From positions 32,794,785 through 32,858,784 of the forward strand of contig NC_053116.1 in NCBI RefSeq assembly GCF_010015445.1: a DNA stretch of 64,000 bases. The letters run 5' to 3'. Source of the DNA: Perca fluviatilis (Eukaryota > Chordata > Actinopteri > Perciformes > Percidae). Made by a program: the position numbers and the translations under genes. Shown here in pieces: positions 48,331-60,860 of the stretch (the stretch's first letter is position 1; each line of letters opens with the position of its first letter). The notes beneath the pieces are model-generated. The model made no database searches. It worked only from the letters and a program-made list of their open reading frames with translations, and was not told where the DNA came from.

Positions 48331-48745
48331 TGAAAGAACTGCAGCCTTTTTTCACACCATATCCCTTATTCAAATTCACAGTTAATAATCACTATTGATG
48401 CTAGCTTGGCTATTTGAAAATGGCAGGTTTGTGCAAGATGTCCTGTGTCATGCAAGTGATGATTCTCTCTGACCAATCAGTGGTCTGCTGTGTTTTAAAC
48501 TCCTTCTAGCGTCTGCCCATGTTGATTTTTTTATCATCTCCCCAGGGTGGTAAAAAAGTACCAGGTAATATCAACAACTTTCGCTAATGGAAAACCAAAA
48601 TAGGTTGAGTTGAGTATAGCCGTGCCGTACCAGTGGAAATGTGGCATTAGTAAGCAGTAGAGGTGCTGGTAGGCACATTTTGTAACCTTTGGACGGAGCC
48701 AGGCTATACATTTACCGAACGAGTAGTCTATATCCTCGACGTTCC
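48331..48745. other. Intron 3, no feature recognised
   Basis: No exon-like or repeat-like pattern stands out. Confidence 0.4.
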
Positions 48746-49185
48746 ACTTCGGGGATTGCTCCGTTGCCGACGGAAATTCCGGAATTTCCCTCATTTAGGC
48801 TGGTTATCTGTTGCCTTGGGCTTCCTTTGTGTTGGCATTTTAAAGTCTGGTCGATTTCTGAGGACTATGGTTAACTGCTCCTCAGATCTCTGCAGGGTAA
48901 ATCCAGACAGCTAGCTAGACTATCTGTCCAATCTGAGTTTTCTGTTGCACGACTAAAACTACTTTTGAACGTGTTCCACCAAAACAAGTTCCTTCCTGAG
49001 GCTATTTTGCAGTGGCACTAGGCCTGCTGCCAGTGCTTAGCGCCGCCCAATGACGATTGTGATTGGTTTAAATAAATGCCAATAAACCAGAGCACATTTT
49101 TCTCCCATCCCAGAATGCTGTGTGGACTCGCCAGACCCTCCTCAGCAGCACCGCGGTGGAGGAAGGTCTGACAAAGCGAGACTAC
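48746..49185 (+). repeat. Dispersed repeat family E, copy 2 (longest)
   Basis: This is the best preserved copy, colinear with 9363-9725 and extending about 60 bases further right (CGCCAGACCCTCCTCAGCAG). Small frames over it are chance. Confidence 0.7.
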
Positions 49186-49322
49186 CAAACGAGAGACAAA
49201 AGGGCTGAAGAGAAAATGTTTCTCTGTCCCTCTGTAGACATTTGTATTATTAATTTCAAATATAAGAAATGTTACCAAAAAGGCTATCAGAACATTACAT
49301 TTTTCACATTATCTCCTTTTTT

Positions 49323-49507
49323 TTAAGATTATGTTTTGGGCATTTTTAGGCCTTTATTGACAGGACAAATGAAGACATGAAAGGGGAGAGAGAGGGGGAA
49401 TGAGATGCAGCAAAGGGCCTCAGGTCAGAGTCGAAACCTGGCCCGCTGCGTCGAGGAGTAAACCTCTATATATGGGCGCCTGCTATACCAACTGAGCTAT
49501 CCGGGCG
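49323..49507 (-). mobile_element. Full-length tRNA-derived SINE with target duplication
   Basis: Read on the minus strand from 49507, it begins GCGCCCGGATAGCTCAGTTG, giving a good tRNA A box (TAGCTCAGTTGG), and has a B-box-like GGTTTCGACTC about 60 bases on. A CCCCCTCTCTCTCCCC block and an ATAAAGGCC tail follow. CACATTATCTCCTTTTTT flanks it on both sides (49305-49322 and 49508-49525), so it was inserted by target-primed reverse transcription. It is not a working tRNA gene because the acceptor stem does not close. Confidence 0.9.
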
Positions 49508-49525
49508 CACATTATCTCCTTTTTT

Positions 49526-49977
49526 GAAAGAAACCTAGTGGGCAGATTGTGAAACACCGAACAGTGAAAAAATGTATTTATGGTTCTACAGAAGAATTCT
49601 GGTTAAACTGAATTCAAGATTGATTACAGACATAAGCAGGATGTTGTTTAATAGCCTTACTGTGACTGTCTGATGTGTTGTTGTTGACTGGTTGTTAGAC
49701 AGAGATTTCCATCAGTGCTGCCCAGGAAGGGAGAGGTCAGATAAGGCAAGGCGAGGGGGGATCTGGCGGCTGGGTTCATCTCAGCTGTTATCTAACCTCG
49801 TATGTAGGGGGAAAACTGAGGCAAGATGGAGCTAGCATGCCAACAATCTGTAATACTGTGAATTCTAAAATGTATGATAACTTTGTGGCGAAATACCATA
49901 AATTAATAGCAGATCCCAGCTATTTGCCTTCCTAGCTGATTAGCTTTAGCCTTCCATTAGCCTCTCATTGCCAGATC
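49526..49977. other. Intron 3, no feature recognised
   Basis: No repeat ends or exon-like sequence seen. Confidence 0.4.
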
Positions 49978-50162
49978 TATCGTCGCAGCGCTGTGGAGTA
50001 AAGTCTGGCTACACCACAGATACACCAATGGTATTCGCTCTGGGTTGTTTGCATTTCTTTAAACCAATTACAATCGTCTTGGGTGGCGCTTAGTTCCGGA
50101 TGCAGTGACGGTGCCTCTGTAAAATGGTCTCTGGAAGGAACTTGCTTTGGTGGAACATTTGC
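49978..50162 (-). repeat. Dispersed repeat family E, copy 3 (inverted, partial)
   Basis: Inverted, it contains 'aaagcaagttccttccagag' and 'acgattgtaattggtttaaa', matching the middle of copies 1 and 2. The rest of the family is absent. Confidence 0.65.
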
Positions 50163-51480
50163 ACTGTTCATACAATACCGTGACGTGAGTTATTTAAATA
50201 AGCTGGATACATAGTTAAACATAATTTGCGCCGCGGTACTTCGTCCACAGCATTTCCCGCCAATCGGTCCTGATACGGCCCAGTTAGATAGTAAATGCCG
50301 TAAACATATTCTTCTTAAATCTTTACAATCATTCAAAGAAAAAAACAAGCAGGCCTGCCTTATTGCATGGTTCAAATTCCCTTCAATACTTCTGTTGATC
50401 CAGACTAGCCTTCCTTCTATAGAGAGTGACCTGTTGTGTGCTAAAAATAAGTTTTCACCTGTGTTACAAGTCTAATTAGTTCCAAGATGTTTCCTCACTT
50501 GCACCTCACTATCACATTTGGCAGTTATTAGCTGTAACCTTGTGCATGTATCAACCACCTCTGCTCTCCTTCTCCTCCTCTGCATATTTACCATGGTTGT
50601 TCGTGTTTACGTGCACTCACACATCTGGAGATCTGCCCTCTGTCATCTGTAAACCATCCTGTTCTCCCCAGGCTTCTATTTACATCTGGTGTTGCCGTAA
50701 ACTGGGTGACAAATCATTACCACACCGTACAGTATCCTGTCACTAGGTCTGCTCCAGTTCTCTGGAAACATCTCCCCTCCTAGAGAGAATGATTGGTGAT
50801 TATAGGTAGTCTACGTACAGTTCATGTTTTTCTGTTGTTTTCTTGTTCTCTTCTGTCACTATGTTCCCTGCTCTTTGCCCACAAGGTCAACAGCCTCCAG
50901 CTGACCCATCTCTATTCTATTAAAAAACACACCGAGACTCACTCTCTCTTTCTTTCTCAGACACACACAAACACACACACAGAAGGCCATAAACAGTTTT
51001 ATTTCAGCATGTTCTTCTCTCAGAGAACAGTTTCTCCTTATCTTTGATTCCAAGTGGAAAATCTAGTCCACAGGGAAATGGATGGGGGGGGAGATAGAGA
51101 GACTGGGGCCCAGGGGCAAAGAGATGGGAACAGTGGGAGGAGGAAGGATTAAAATTAGTGAAATAAAGCCTGTGACAAGTTCACTGGCCTGTCTGACTAA
51201 TTAGGCAAGAAGAGGCATTTCCGCTGGTTCACTGAATAACTGAAATCCTTGGATTGGCTGGCTGGGAAGTAGACTGAAAGAGTGATGGACATGGACTGGA
51301 CGGACTTCATGTAATATGGGGATTGGCTGATTGTTACCCCTGAGTTAGTCTGGATCAACGAAATTACATTTCCAGAATAAAGCCTGACATCCGGCGTGGG
51401 ATCCAGTTAAGTTAAATAGCTCACATTATTGTATTGTGTGAACGTCATTTAATATTTCATGTGGCATTTTCTTTCGGGGG
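50163..51480. other. Intron 3, no gene recognised
   Basis: A short CA patch lies at 50960-50981. Frames nearby have no domain. Confidence 0.4.
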
Positions 51481-51484
51481 ATGC

Positions 51485-51690
51485 AAATGTTCAACCAAAA
51501 CAAGTTCCTTCCAGAGAATATTCTGCAGAGGCACCGTCGCTGCTACGATTGTGATTGGTGTAAAGAAATGAAAACAACCCACAGCGTTTGTTTTTATCCT
51601 ATCCTAAAATATATCTGTGGTGTAGCCAGACTTCACAGCGCCATTGAGATAGGTGTGGCAATGCAAGACTTCCTCCCACGAGTAGACCCA
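51485..51690 (+). repeat. Dispersed repeat family E, copy 4 (partial)
   Basis: It contains AACCAAAACAAGTTCCTTCC and 'cgattgtgattggtgtaaag', then a segment inverted-matching the start of copy 3 (TATCTGTGGTGTAGCCAGAC). Confidence 0.65.
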
Positions 51691-51780
51691 ATGTGACCAC
51701 TTTGCTTTCAGTTTTGTTATGAGCTCAAAAGCCATCAATTCAAATCAATCACATGTAATGGCCTTATTTTTTTCAACATC

Positions 51781-51945
51781 GTCCAGTTTGATTTGTAATT
51801 AAAGAGCAGCTAAGGAATGACAGGAAATGGGGGAGAGAGAGGGGGGATGACACGCAGGTCAATTTGAACCCAGGCCAATGCCAAGGACTTTGTCTACATG
51901 GTGCGCACGCTCTACCGGGTGAGTTAGAGGTCACCCCCAAACTGA
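51781..51945 (-). mobile_element. tRNA-headed SINE, minus strand, diverged
   Basis: Inverted, it runs GACCTCTAACTCACCCGGTA (A-box-like), GGTTCAAATTGACC (B-box-like), then CCCCCCTCTCTCTCCCCC and a decayed tail. It has the same organisation as 49323-49507, but the 3' tail is damaged. Confidence 0.65.
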
Positions 51946-52238
51946 TCCTAGTTCAACATTAATAAATTCAAAGATTCAAAAAAACTTTAATATGCCATTT
52001 TTTCTATTGCAGACAGTTATTCCAACACAAATACCGGAGTTATAGTTTGTTTAAAAAAACAACTTGATCAACTTGTATCTATTAGTGTTTACTTTGGGGA
52101 GACTAAACCTCCCCCTGATGATAGCATCTGGAACTCAACATTTTTAATTTTAATTCAAATACTTATATTGCTGCAGTGCTGCCACTGGCTCACCCCTAAT
52201 CACACCCTCCTTGGCTTTCCATTTACTTGACTTTTTGT

Positions 52239-52802
52239 TTAACCCTTGTGTTGTCTTTGGGTCAAATTTGACCCGTTGTCTAAATGTCTATATCAGAAAT
52301 ATGGGTTTCTTTTTAACTACCTCATTTTGATTACCCAAAAATAACATGGATCATCCCATACAACGCACTTTTCAAGTACAACAAAAATCTATACTTTCAT
52401 TGAATTTTGTTCAATTTATTTTCATTTGAATTATTTTTTTTAATTTTTCGAAACCGTATCTCGACTGAATGTTGACTTATGCCATTCTGTCATTATCCTT
52501 CCTTTAATATTAGTCTAAAAAAAATCATAATTTCTGCTTTTTAACTCAAGAATTAGGTATAATTTCCTATAAATTAGGTTTATTGACAATGAATTCAAAA
52601 AATTCATTGTCAATAACTAACACCAATGAGTTGGTGTTAGTGGTGTTTATACATGGTAGTGAAAAGAAGCGTTAAACGTCAAAAAAGTGCCAAAAACATT
52701 GAAAAAAAGCACCAAGAGAGACAAAAACGTTAGAAAAAGTGATTTTCAGTTTTGACCGGGGAGGAGGATGCATGGTCGAATGGAAGACAACACAAGGGTT
52801 GA
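52239..52802. mobile_element. piggyBac-type MITE, copy 2
   Basis: TTAA at 52239-52242 and TTGA (one change) at 52799-52802 flank ends CCCTTGTGTTGTCTTTGG and, inverted, CCCTTGTGTTGTCTTCC. It contains two hairpins: 52582-52614 (ATTGACAATGAATT against its complement) and 52620-52639 (AACACCAATGAGTTGGTGTT). No transposase frame. Confidence 0.85.
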
Positions 52803-55292
52803 GGTTTGCGCTGGCAAAGCAAAACTGATAACAGCAGCAACAAAACCAAGGATTTAACAAACACGGACCTGAAAAATGAAGGTGGAGAGATGGGCGTAGA
52901 AGCTCAGGTGAGGGAATGAGGTGATTAGGCAGGAGAACATGCAGAGAGCTGATTGGCTGGGGAAAAGTCCGGGAGCAGGGAAGATCTAACGAGGCTGAAT
53001 CTGGGCAGGTGTGTAGATGGGCAAAGGAGGGAAAGGAAGCACAGGAGGCAAAACACAGCAAACCTAAAACTAAGTCCTTTAATCACTGGAGCTGTGTCAG
53101 ACGGGAGTAAAAACAAAGGCAGACTAGCTAATACAGGCAACGTAAAGGCGAAGTCTGCGATTCTAATCCAATGTACTTTTTTTTTTGTCAAATTCACCGA
53201 ATATCTCCTTACAGTCCGCTAACGGAACTGGGTCCATGCTCGGACACTTTTTGGCTAACGTTCTGTCAGAATATCGGTTTGGATATAAATATGAATGATC
53301 TTGTAATGTTTTCAGTTAATTCAGTGGTGTAAAACTTAATTGATAATTTCTTTCCTTTTTAAGGTAATATCATTTTGACCATTTACTTTAGCTTTGTCTG
53401 CAAAAAGAAGCTAACACTGGTGAATTAGCCATGCGCTGCCCTTTGCTATACTGGGACACCCCTGTCTTCCCGATGTAAAAACTCAACCGAGCGCTGCTGG
53501 TTTTTCGGGGGTATTACCTGTATTAACAAGTCGCCCAAATTAACATCAGTGCTGTCAACACATTCGGGACCGTGCTTCTGTTCTTCAAGTCACTTTCTTA
53601 CACTAACTAGACTTGTAAGTGTCCATGTACATATAGGAAAATTCACTCATAGATTCTTAGATATGTATAAATGACTTCTATTTGCACTTCAGGGTCAGTC
53701 GTCCAGGACTGGAAACTGCGTCAGACCGGATGTGTCCGGATATGGGCAGTAACCGCGAATGGAGTCCAAACATGGACACAGTTTTGTTAGCTGTCCGATC
53801 TGTGTGTACACTGAAAAAAAAATTGTTCATACACAGCCCTGGCTCTGGGAAAACAAGTGAAAAAAAAACAAACAAAGTGACTTGGACACAGCCACACAAC
53901 AGTATTCTGTTCATGCTTGTGCACAGGACAGAGGAAAGGCCATGGTTATTAAGAGAAAGGCAGTGTCTTTTAATCTTTGCTCGGGAGTTGAGTTAAAATA
54001 AGTCTTTCTCCAGAAATCACTCTACCTTTAAATGAGTATCAGGCCTGCTAGTCTTTTACACTCAGTCTACAACTGAGTCCAGTCTTCACAAAAAGCCTGA
54101 GGGCATCTGGACTCTGGAAAAATGGTTTCCTGATAAGCCATCGTACAGATGGTGTATGTTGGCAGAGCAAAGCTGTGTATCGCAGTAATTACAATCCCTG
54201 CTTCCCCTCTGGGTATCAGGATTCCTCCTTGTCTCTCGTCCTTATCCACTGAACATGTCAAAATATATTTTACATGAGACTAAGCAATGAACTGTTTGCA
54301 CTGCCCGCTCCTCTTTACAAGAAGAGGATGTAGAATCAAGGACAGCTAGATAAAGCGTAAGTGGGGGAGGATGCAGGGATGAGAGGAAGAGCAACATAAC
54401 CCTCCTGATGTTTCTCTAACATTACAAGCTTTTCATCAGGACAGTTGTGGTTAAGAGTCCTGCTTCTACACTTCCCAGGCCCCCATCATTGCTAGTAAAG
54501 AAAATGCATTCTAGATGTAAGATGGACTGTGGAAGAAAAACACTCCGCAAAATACTTTTTAAAGCCCTGTTCTTTATTTCTTGGAGTCATTTAATTCAAG
54601 TCCATGGTGCCTTATTTTTGTCTGGCTACCGGAAAGAGAACAAAGGACATGATGAGGAGATGGAATGATGGAGTAATGGCAACAACAACAAAAAGTGCAC
54701 CATAGTCCATGTTTTCCCAGCATGCGGCTCACACATCACAGCTGATCCAACATCCCCCTCACCCTACACACTTCCTGTCAAATGAAAACCTCTTGGTCAA
54801 ATCTCTTCCTGGTGGTTGCAGTATAGGAATATGTCACTCACTGCTGTTAAAACATGTCAGCCACAGCTTAGTGTTTAGCGGTTTTCCATGCCAAGGCTGA
54901 AAGACTTAACAACATGCAACAAACAAAACAGATATTAGGTATTGAAATATTCATTCAAACAGTTAACTGTAAGCAACCTTCTGAATCATTTTAATAGGTG
55001 GTGGAAGTCATCACAGAAATATAGGTTGGGGGGGTAGTGACATCAATAAGTGAGTAATCTTTGGTTAGAGTTTTGTGGCCTTGAGCCCAGACCTCTGGTT
55101 TCCCTCCTGCAGGATCTGCACTTCACCAAATACTCATGTAGTCAGTATGAGTCATTCAGTCTAACAGGATCCAACTGTATCGCTTTAACATAACAAAGCC
55201 TATATGACTGTCTGTCCTGACTAAGGGAGTCACTACTCTATCACAGACAGCTCTGGTAATTGCCGAGATAGGCTGACCTGTTTTGAGTTAAG

Positions 55293-55294
<2 letters not shown>
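52803..55294. other. Intron 3, no gene recognised
   Basis: Frames at 52672-53222 and 53678-53996 overlap on opposite strands without domains. No terminal repeats were found. Confidence 0.45.

Positions 55295-55376
<82 letters not shown>
55295..55376. repeat. Long TG microsatellite
   Basis: About 41 uninterrupted TG units followed by TTCGAGCGCGCC. Confidence 0.95.
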
Positions 55377-55377
<1 letters not shown>

Positions 55378-55488
55378 CGAGCGCGCCTGAGCATGGGAAT
55401 GGACAAGTGACTGAGCGATGTTGATGATAGTTAAAACCATAAGCATGACAGCTAAGTTAGCCAAGTTGGGACGCAGCCAGTCCACTCT

Positions 55489-55495
55489 TTTTTTT

Positions 55496-55561
<66 letters not shown>

Positions 55562-55604
55562 GGGTGGGTGTGTGGGGGGGGAGATTTGTGTGTGTGTGTG
55601 TGTG
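55489..55604. repeat. Poly-T, TG and poly-G compound repeat
   Basis: Twelve T, then about 29 TG units, then G-rich sequence (GGGGGGTGGGTGTGTGGGGG) and a second short TG run. Confidence 0.9.
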
Positions 55605-58212
55605 CCAGCAGGGGCGTAAGCCGCACTAATTGGCCAGTGGGTTTGGCCTGTCTTGAATCTAACAGGAAGAGACCGTTTGGATATCTCTGTTACCAGGGAT
55701 CTTAAATATTGACACCCACTCTGGTGCAGAACATGAGTCACAGATTTTAGTGATATCCACTGTAACAATTTGTACTGGCTTTTAATTTGTGTCTTCTTGC
55801 CTTGTGTCCCATCTGTCTACATCCAAACCCCCCCCAATAAATAAAACAAAAAACAAACAAAAAATGACGATAAAGACAAAAAATAACACAATCAAGATTT
55901 TCACCACAGGGTTGTCTTCGTTTGTGAGCTGTGGTGCTCTGCAGAGTGTGTGATGGACCCTGGAGCAACTGATGATAATGCACAATGGGCTGTCTGAATG
56001 ATGCAAATGCAGTTTTGTGCATATAGTAAACACTGTTCAGGCTGAAGAGGAGGGGATGTTGTGCTTCTAGGAAATGTATCTGTGCCTACTTATCAACAGA
56101 ATGATTGCCAGATATAGAGTTGAGGTAAGCTCAACCGCAGAAGAAGGGGAGGACTGAAGTTCTGTACATGTTGATTGGTTCACAGGAGATTTTTCCATTG
56201 TTGATCTCTCCCAATCTCATCCCAGCCCATGTCTTCTTGCTTTGTTTATTTACCCGCATTTATTTTTGCCCGGCTTAGAGCTTTCAGCCCGTGTTTGGCT
56301 AGAGAGGAGAGTAAAGAGGAGTGGATGATAATGCCTTTGTGGTGTGTATGTGCTTCAGCCTTCTACGTGTACCTAAAAAAACTCTCTATACAAGCAACAT
56401 GTGTGCATTCCTGTTTGTGTTTTCCATCTGCATATCTGTGTGTGTGTGTGTGTAGTCCACATAGTCAAAAGTGTTGACATAACAGGGAATTGCATCCAGC
56501 TCGGTCATTAAAGCTCTACCACAGGGACCCATGTACCCTGCGATATCTTCGGCCTCCCTCTCAGCTGCTTGGAGTGAAAATGAAACAGCTTGAGACAGAG
56601 ACCCCTTTATTTCCTTTTGGGGTCAAAAGAAAGTGTGGGAACAAGCGACAAAGAGTGAAAGAGGGAAACGTGCTGAATCGGGAGAAAAATGAAAAAATAT
56701 AAAATAAAACACAGATAAACACTGTGTTAGCAGGCCTCACATACAGAAAAGCGCTGAAAGTGTGATATGGGACTCCTGAGTCCAGAGGATAGACGTGTTT
56801 CACCCATAGGTGTTGTTTTTGCTTAGCCGTGGCCTTGAAGTCCCCTCATGCTAGGCTGGGTGCTTTCTGGTTTTCTCACAAAGTCCACCTTGTCATGATT
56901 AAGAGGCATTAGACATGTGGGGTGCATTTGAAGGATAGTCATAAATCTAAGCCAGGTAGCTCTCAAACCTGCCATAAAAAGAGTCCTGCAGGTTTGTGCA
57001 AAAGAGAGAACATCTGCATTTGTGACTGACAGACGTACGTTACGTTTCTGTAGTTCGGCTATTTCATCGGGGCATGGAATTTACAAAATATGGCATATTT
57101 TTTACATTTCAGCTGCCTTGCTAGACTTCTGAGGCTAGGACTTAAAACAGAGATACCTAAGGGCAATAGTGGGATAAACTGTACAGTGGTAGCTACTACA
57201 GAAGTCTTCCCCAAGTCTGCATATAACCCACATGACAATTAACTTCCCAAGCTATTTGTCTTTGGGTGACATCCCAGTACAACTAAAAGTTACAAGTAAG
57301 TAAGTGGGATTTATATCATCTGGTGAGAGCCAAATTGCTCCCCTAACCCCTCTTAGTATTGCAACACAGAATGTTATACAGAGCGGGCAAGTGCAAAGGT
57401 AGTATTTTCCACCCACGTTAACCATAAGGGCTTAAGTCAACAGGTGGATACATGTGGAATTGTCCAAAAATAGAGCATCTGATTGCCAACCCCCTGTCCC
57501 AACCCACTTTAATTTGAAATTAGTTTTTTAAAAAACATCATTGTTACTTATTTTCCTCCGGTTTAGAATGATTATAATTGGCTCAGACAGATTTTAACAT
57601 ACATTCCTTTTACCGTTCATCTGTTTGGAATTTGAACTATGACAGCAAACAGGTGTAAGACATAAACTCTTAACATGCTTGAGCAAAATTTGCCTTGGAG
57701 ATAGTATAGGACTCTGTTTTGGTATTCGGAACATATAGTTAGATACCTTTTTTTGTAATCTTATGTTGCCTGTACTACTTTGCTAAATCAGTTGTCTGTA
57801 GGTGCTTCATTGATGCTGACATACCTGTTGCTATTAACATTGTTCAGAGAAGAAATTGCTCTCTGGGGTCTTATTGCTGTAAGATATCACTGTACTCTGT
57901 TCACTTCAAGGCCCCCTGCATTCTTCTCTAGCTCGCTGATGATGGTGACGATGAAAGCCCACAAGGTCATGGCCAGCATTGGCTTTCACTGCTGATTCGT
58001 TGCAGCTTTCATCAATGCTCTCTGATTGGCTCTCCCAAGGGAGCTTAAGGAATGGGGAGACTATTAAGCCTAAGGCTAAACATCAAAGGAAATGCTGCAT
58101 GAGTGCTGCGTTCATATGTAACTAATGCCGCTTTTCCACTGCATAGTACGTCTAGACTCGACTCGACTCGCTTTTTTATGGGTTTTCATTTTTTTTTTTT
58201 TTACCACCTCTG
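55605..58212. other. Intron 3, no gene recognised
   Basis: I looked for the next tensin exon (the segment after CEAK, rich in Arg/Ser) and did not find it. Short frames at 55747-56033, 56229-56477 and 56490-56803 have no domain. Confidence 0.45.
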
Positions 58213-58726
58213 TTAAAGTGCTCATATTATGCTCATTTTCAGGTTCATAATTGTATTTAGAGGTTATATCAGAATAGGTTTACATGTGTTAATTTTCAAA
58301 AAACACCATATTTTTGTTAAACTGCACATTGCTGCAGCTCCTCTTTTCACCCTGTGTGTTGAGCTCTCTGTTTTAGCTGCAGAGTGAGACATCTCACTTC
58401 TGTCCCATCTTTGTTGGGAGTCGCACATGCGCAGTACTGCTAGCTAGCTAGTCAGTTGCAGAGTATGATGGCGTGCCACGCTAGCAGCTAGGCGAGCATT
58501 ATAACATGTGTTCCAAAGTGACCACGTTTGTCTCTGAAGTAAAGGCTGGACTACAATAGAGCTGTTTGGAGCAGTTTGTGAACAGTGTTTTCTGTTGGAG
58601 ATGGTAAGTCCCATTGGGGTGAACTTTGGGCGTTTTCACTTTGTAAACCTATTACATACAAAAAAAAGATATATAACACAATAAAGGAAAGGGGAAAAGC
58701 CAAAAAGCATAATATGAGCACTTTAA
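58213..58726 (+). mobile_element. TTAA-flanked MITE, family T, most complete copy
   Basis: TTAA lies at 58213-58216 and 58723-58726. The inner ends, AGTGCTCATATTATGCTC and its inverted match, are perfect over 17 or more bases. It includes the GCACATTGCTGCAGCTCCTC segment shared with 25530, 38670 and 39940. It has no transposase. Confidence 0.85.
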
Positions 58727-59330
58727 GGTTCCAAGCGAGCTGAGCCGATACTTGAATGTGGAGTAAAAACACTGCAGACCACCAGAGAGAACCATTATGA
58801 GCATGTCACTGCACAAACCCACCATTTTTAAATATCCAAGCTATCGTCAGTAGCGACCCAAATATTTTATGTTGTGTTTGTTGTGAATTAGAACCCCGAC
58901 AGGGTGATGGATTTGAATTAGCCGGTTGCAATAATGAAAAGCTCACTCTACAATATCCCGCTTATTACACGGCTACTAATACAGAGGTTACCCGCTGATA
59001 ATGCCTGTGTCCCGGTCGGGATGGTTAACCTTACTAGGTCGCCCCGGTGAGTGAGCTAACCATAGAGCTAACTCATGTTTGCTCTGTTGCCATTTGCACT
59101 GTTAGCGATCCCCGGTTCCTCCACCCTATTTCTCCATTTGGGAGCCGCTGATTCGCGGGTATGAGCACAAATATTGAATTTAAAAGATTTTATAGATTTA
59201 AAAATGGTCCTTAAGAGTCTGATGATCAGAACTCAGTCCATGGCAATGCAGACCGTAAAATGCTATGATTGACCAATCAGAATCGAGTATTCAAAAAGGC
59301 TCTGTAATAAATAATAATAATACAAAAAAT
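58727..59330. other. Intron 3, no feature recognised
   Basis: The stretch 58860-59160 has more CpG than usual but no recognised motif. Confidence 0.35.
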
Positions 59331-59760
59331 TTAAATAGTGACATTAGGCGTCCATGTTTCATCATATTCTTTCACATTATTTTGCAGTCTGAAAGCTACC
59401 TTTTCCAACTTGATCGTGTCTATTGCTTCAGTAATCCATTCTTTCTGAGTCGGTGTATTTGAAGCAATCCAGTTTTTCATGATTACCGTCTTTATGACCA
59501 TACATAGTGAAAGAAAGATATTTTTATTCTTTAAAGATACTCTGGTAAAGTTATGCAAATCTCCCGGTTTACATGATTGTGGTGTGAGTGGAATGTCTTT
59601 TTTAGAGTGGATCATTGCTTTCTTTGTTATGCCAAATTTAATTACAGTCCCACAAAAGATGGAGCAGAGTTCCTTCAACAGCTCCACGTTCTATACATTT
59701 ACTATCGTTTCCGATGCCCATTTTATGTAACTGTGACAGTTGACAATTTTAAATTGCCTT
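59331..59760 (-). mobile_element. 3' end of an L1-like LINE ORF2
   Basis: On the minus strand, 59331-59687 reads as the extreme C-terminus of an L1-clade reverse transcriptase: VIKTVIMKNWIASNTPTQ, then EWITEAIDTIKLEKVAFRLQ and YDETWTPNV. This has the W-x-x-E and L-K-x-E-K-hydrophobic pattern typical of fish L1 proteins. It is 5'-truncated and isolated. Confidence 0.7.
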
Positions 59761-60099
59761 AGTTATTAGATTCTTGTTCAACGGAAGGGCTGCCTTGAAT
59801 TTTTCCATATGTCATTCCAGGAAATGCGCAGAATATAAAATTGGAATTTCTGTATTCACACACATACAACGAATCACTCTCAAACTCTGTCGCAGGCTTT
59901 CACAAACACACCCGTTTCTCACACTAATAACATACCAAGGCTGCTGCCTCACCCTTATCCCTCTCGGAGCCCACAGCTCTTAAGCCATGCGTTGAGAGTA
60001 GGAGAGCTGTGATCTATCCATTAGCTATGCTTCTTCTGGCTTTGATGGATCAAAGAGCATGTAAAGAGCTGGAGGAGCCAGTGCCAGTGCAGCAAAACA
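59761..60099. other. Intron 3, no feature recognised
   Basis: No feature was recognised. Confidence 0.35.
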
Positions 60100-60860
60100 A
60101 CGGACAGAGAAGAAAAGGACAGAAGGCTGGCAGACGGAGATGGAAGGAAGAGGTCAGGTAAAGGGATGGAGGAAAGGGGGAGGGGGGGTGGAGAGATGGC
60201 GGAGAGGGTTATGGGGGTCACAGCTCTCTGAGCGTCGACAGCTGGACCCACCTGAGAGGCATGCTACTCTCCTTGAGCTTTCAGTGTTTACTTTGCTATT
60301 TATTAAGAACATTTTAGGCATGTAGCCTAACCAGCACCAGAATCCGGAGCAAGTTAGAACAAGCTAGTCGTGCGTCTTTGTCTTTTTTTCAAGGATATTT
60401 GGTTACTGGGGATCAAACCTGTGACCTTCCAGTTTAAAGACACTTCAAGACCGGGGACCACGAAGACATGAGAACAACAGTGGAGGTTCAAAAGGAAGGT
60501 GCAGTGAATGAAAGGATTTCAAGAAAGCTTAGGTAGGAAGACAGAAAGGTGGGAGGAAGACAAACCGTTTGTTAGGATTCGATTAGAAAAGAAAAGGAAG
60601 AGAGGAAAGGGGAAGGAAGTATTGAGATCGAGAGAAGAGGAGAAGGGAGAGGATAAACAAAGGAACAGAGAGGGTGGTTATGGGAAATTGGAGTTAGAGT
60701 CAAAAACAATATAATGAAAAAGTACAACATTTTGAAGAAATATGACTTAAAGAGGAAAAGTAGTAAAACACAAAATAGAAAGTACAAGTAAAGAGGGACC
60801 TGAACAGGGATGAAAAATGGAGGGAACGAGATGAGATGGGTGGAGGTCTATTAGCAGGAA
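60100..60860 (+). repeat. GA-rich low-complexity DNA
   Basis: Two purine-rich patches (60100-60215 and 60500-60690) dominated by GGAAG/GAAAG. The frames over them on both strands are low-complexity. Confidence 0.6.

Noticed and set aside
49440..49510. Functional tRNA gene
   Set aside because: A and B boxes are present, but the acceptor stem does not pair and the sequence continues into a SINE body with target duplications.
55100..55140. Next tensin exon after a TCCCTCCTGCAG acceptor-like site
   Set aside because: The sequence after it does not encode the expected Arg/Ser-rich tensin linker and soon meets stops.
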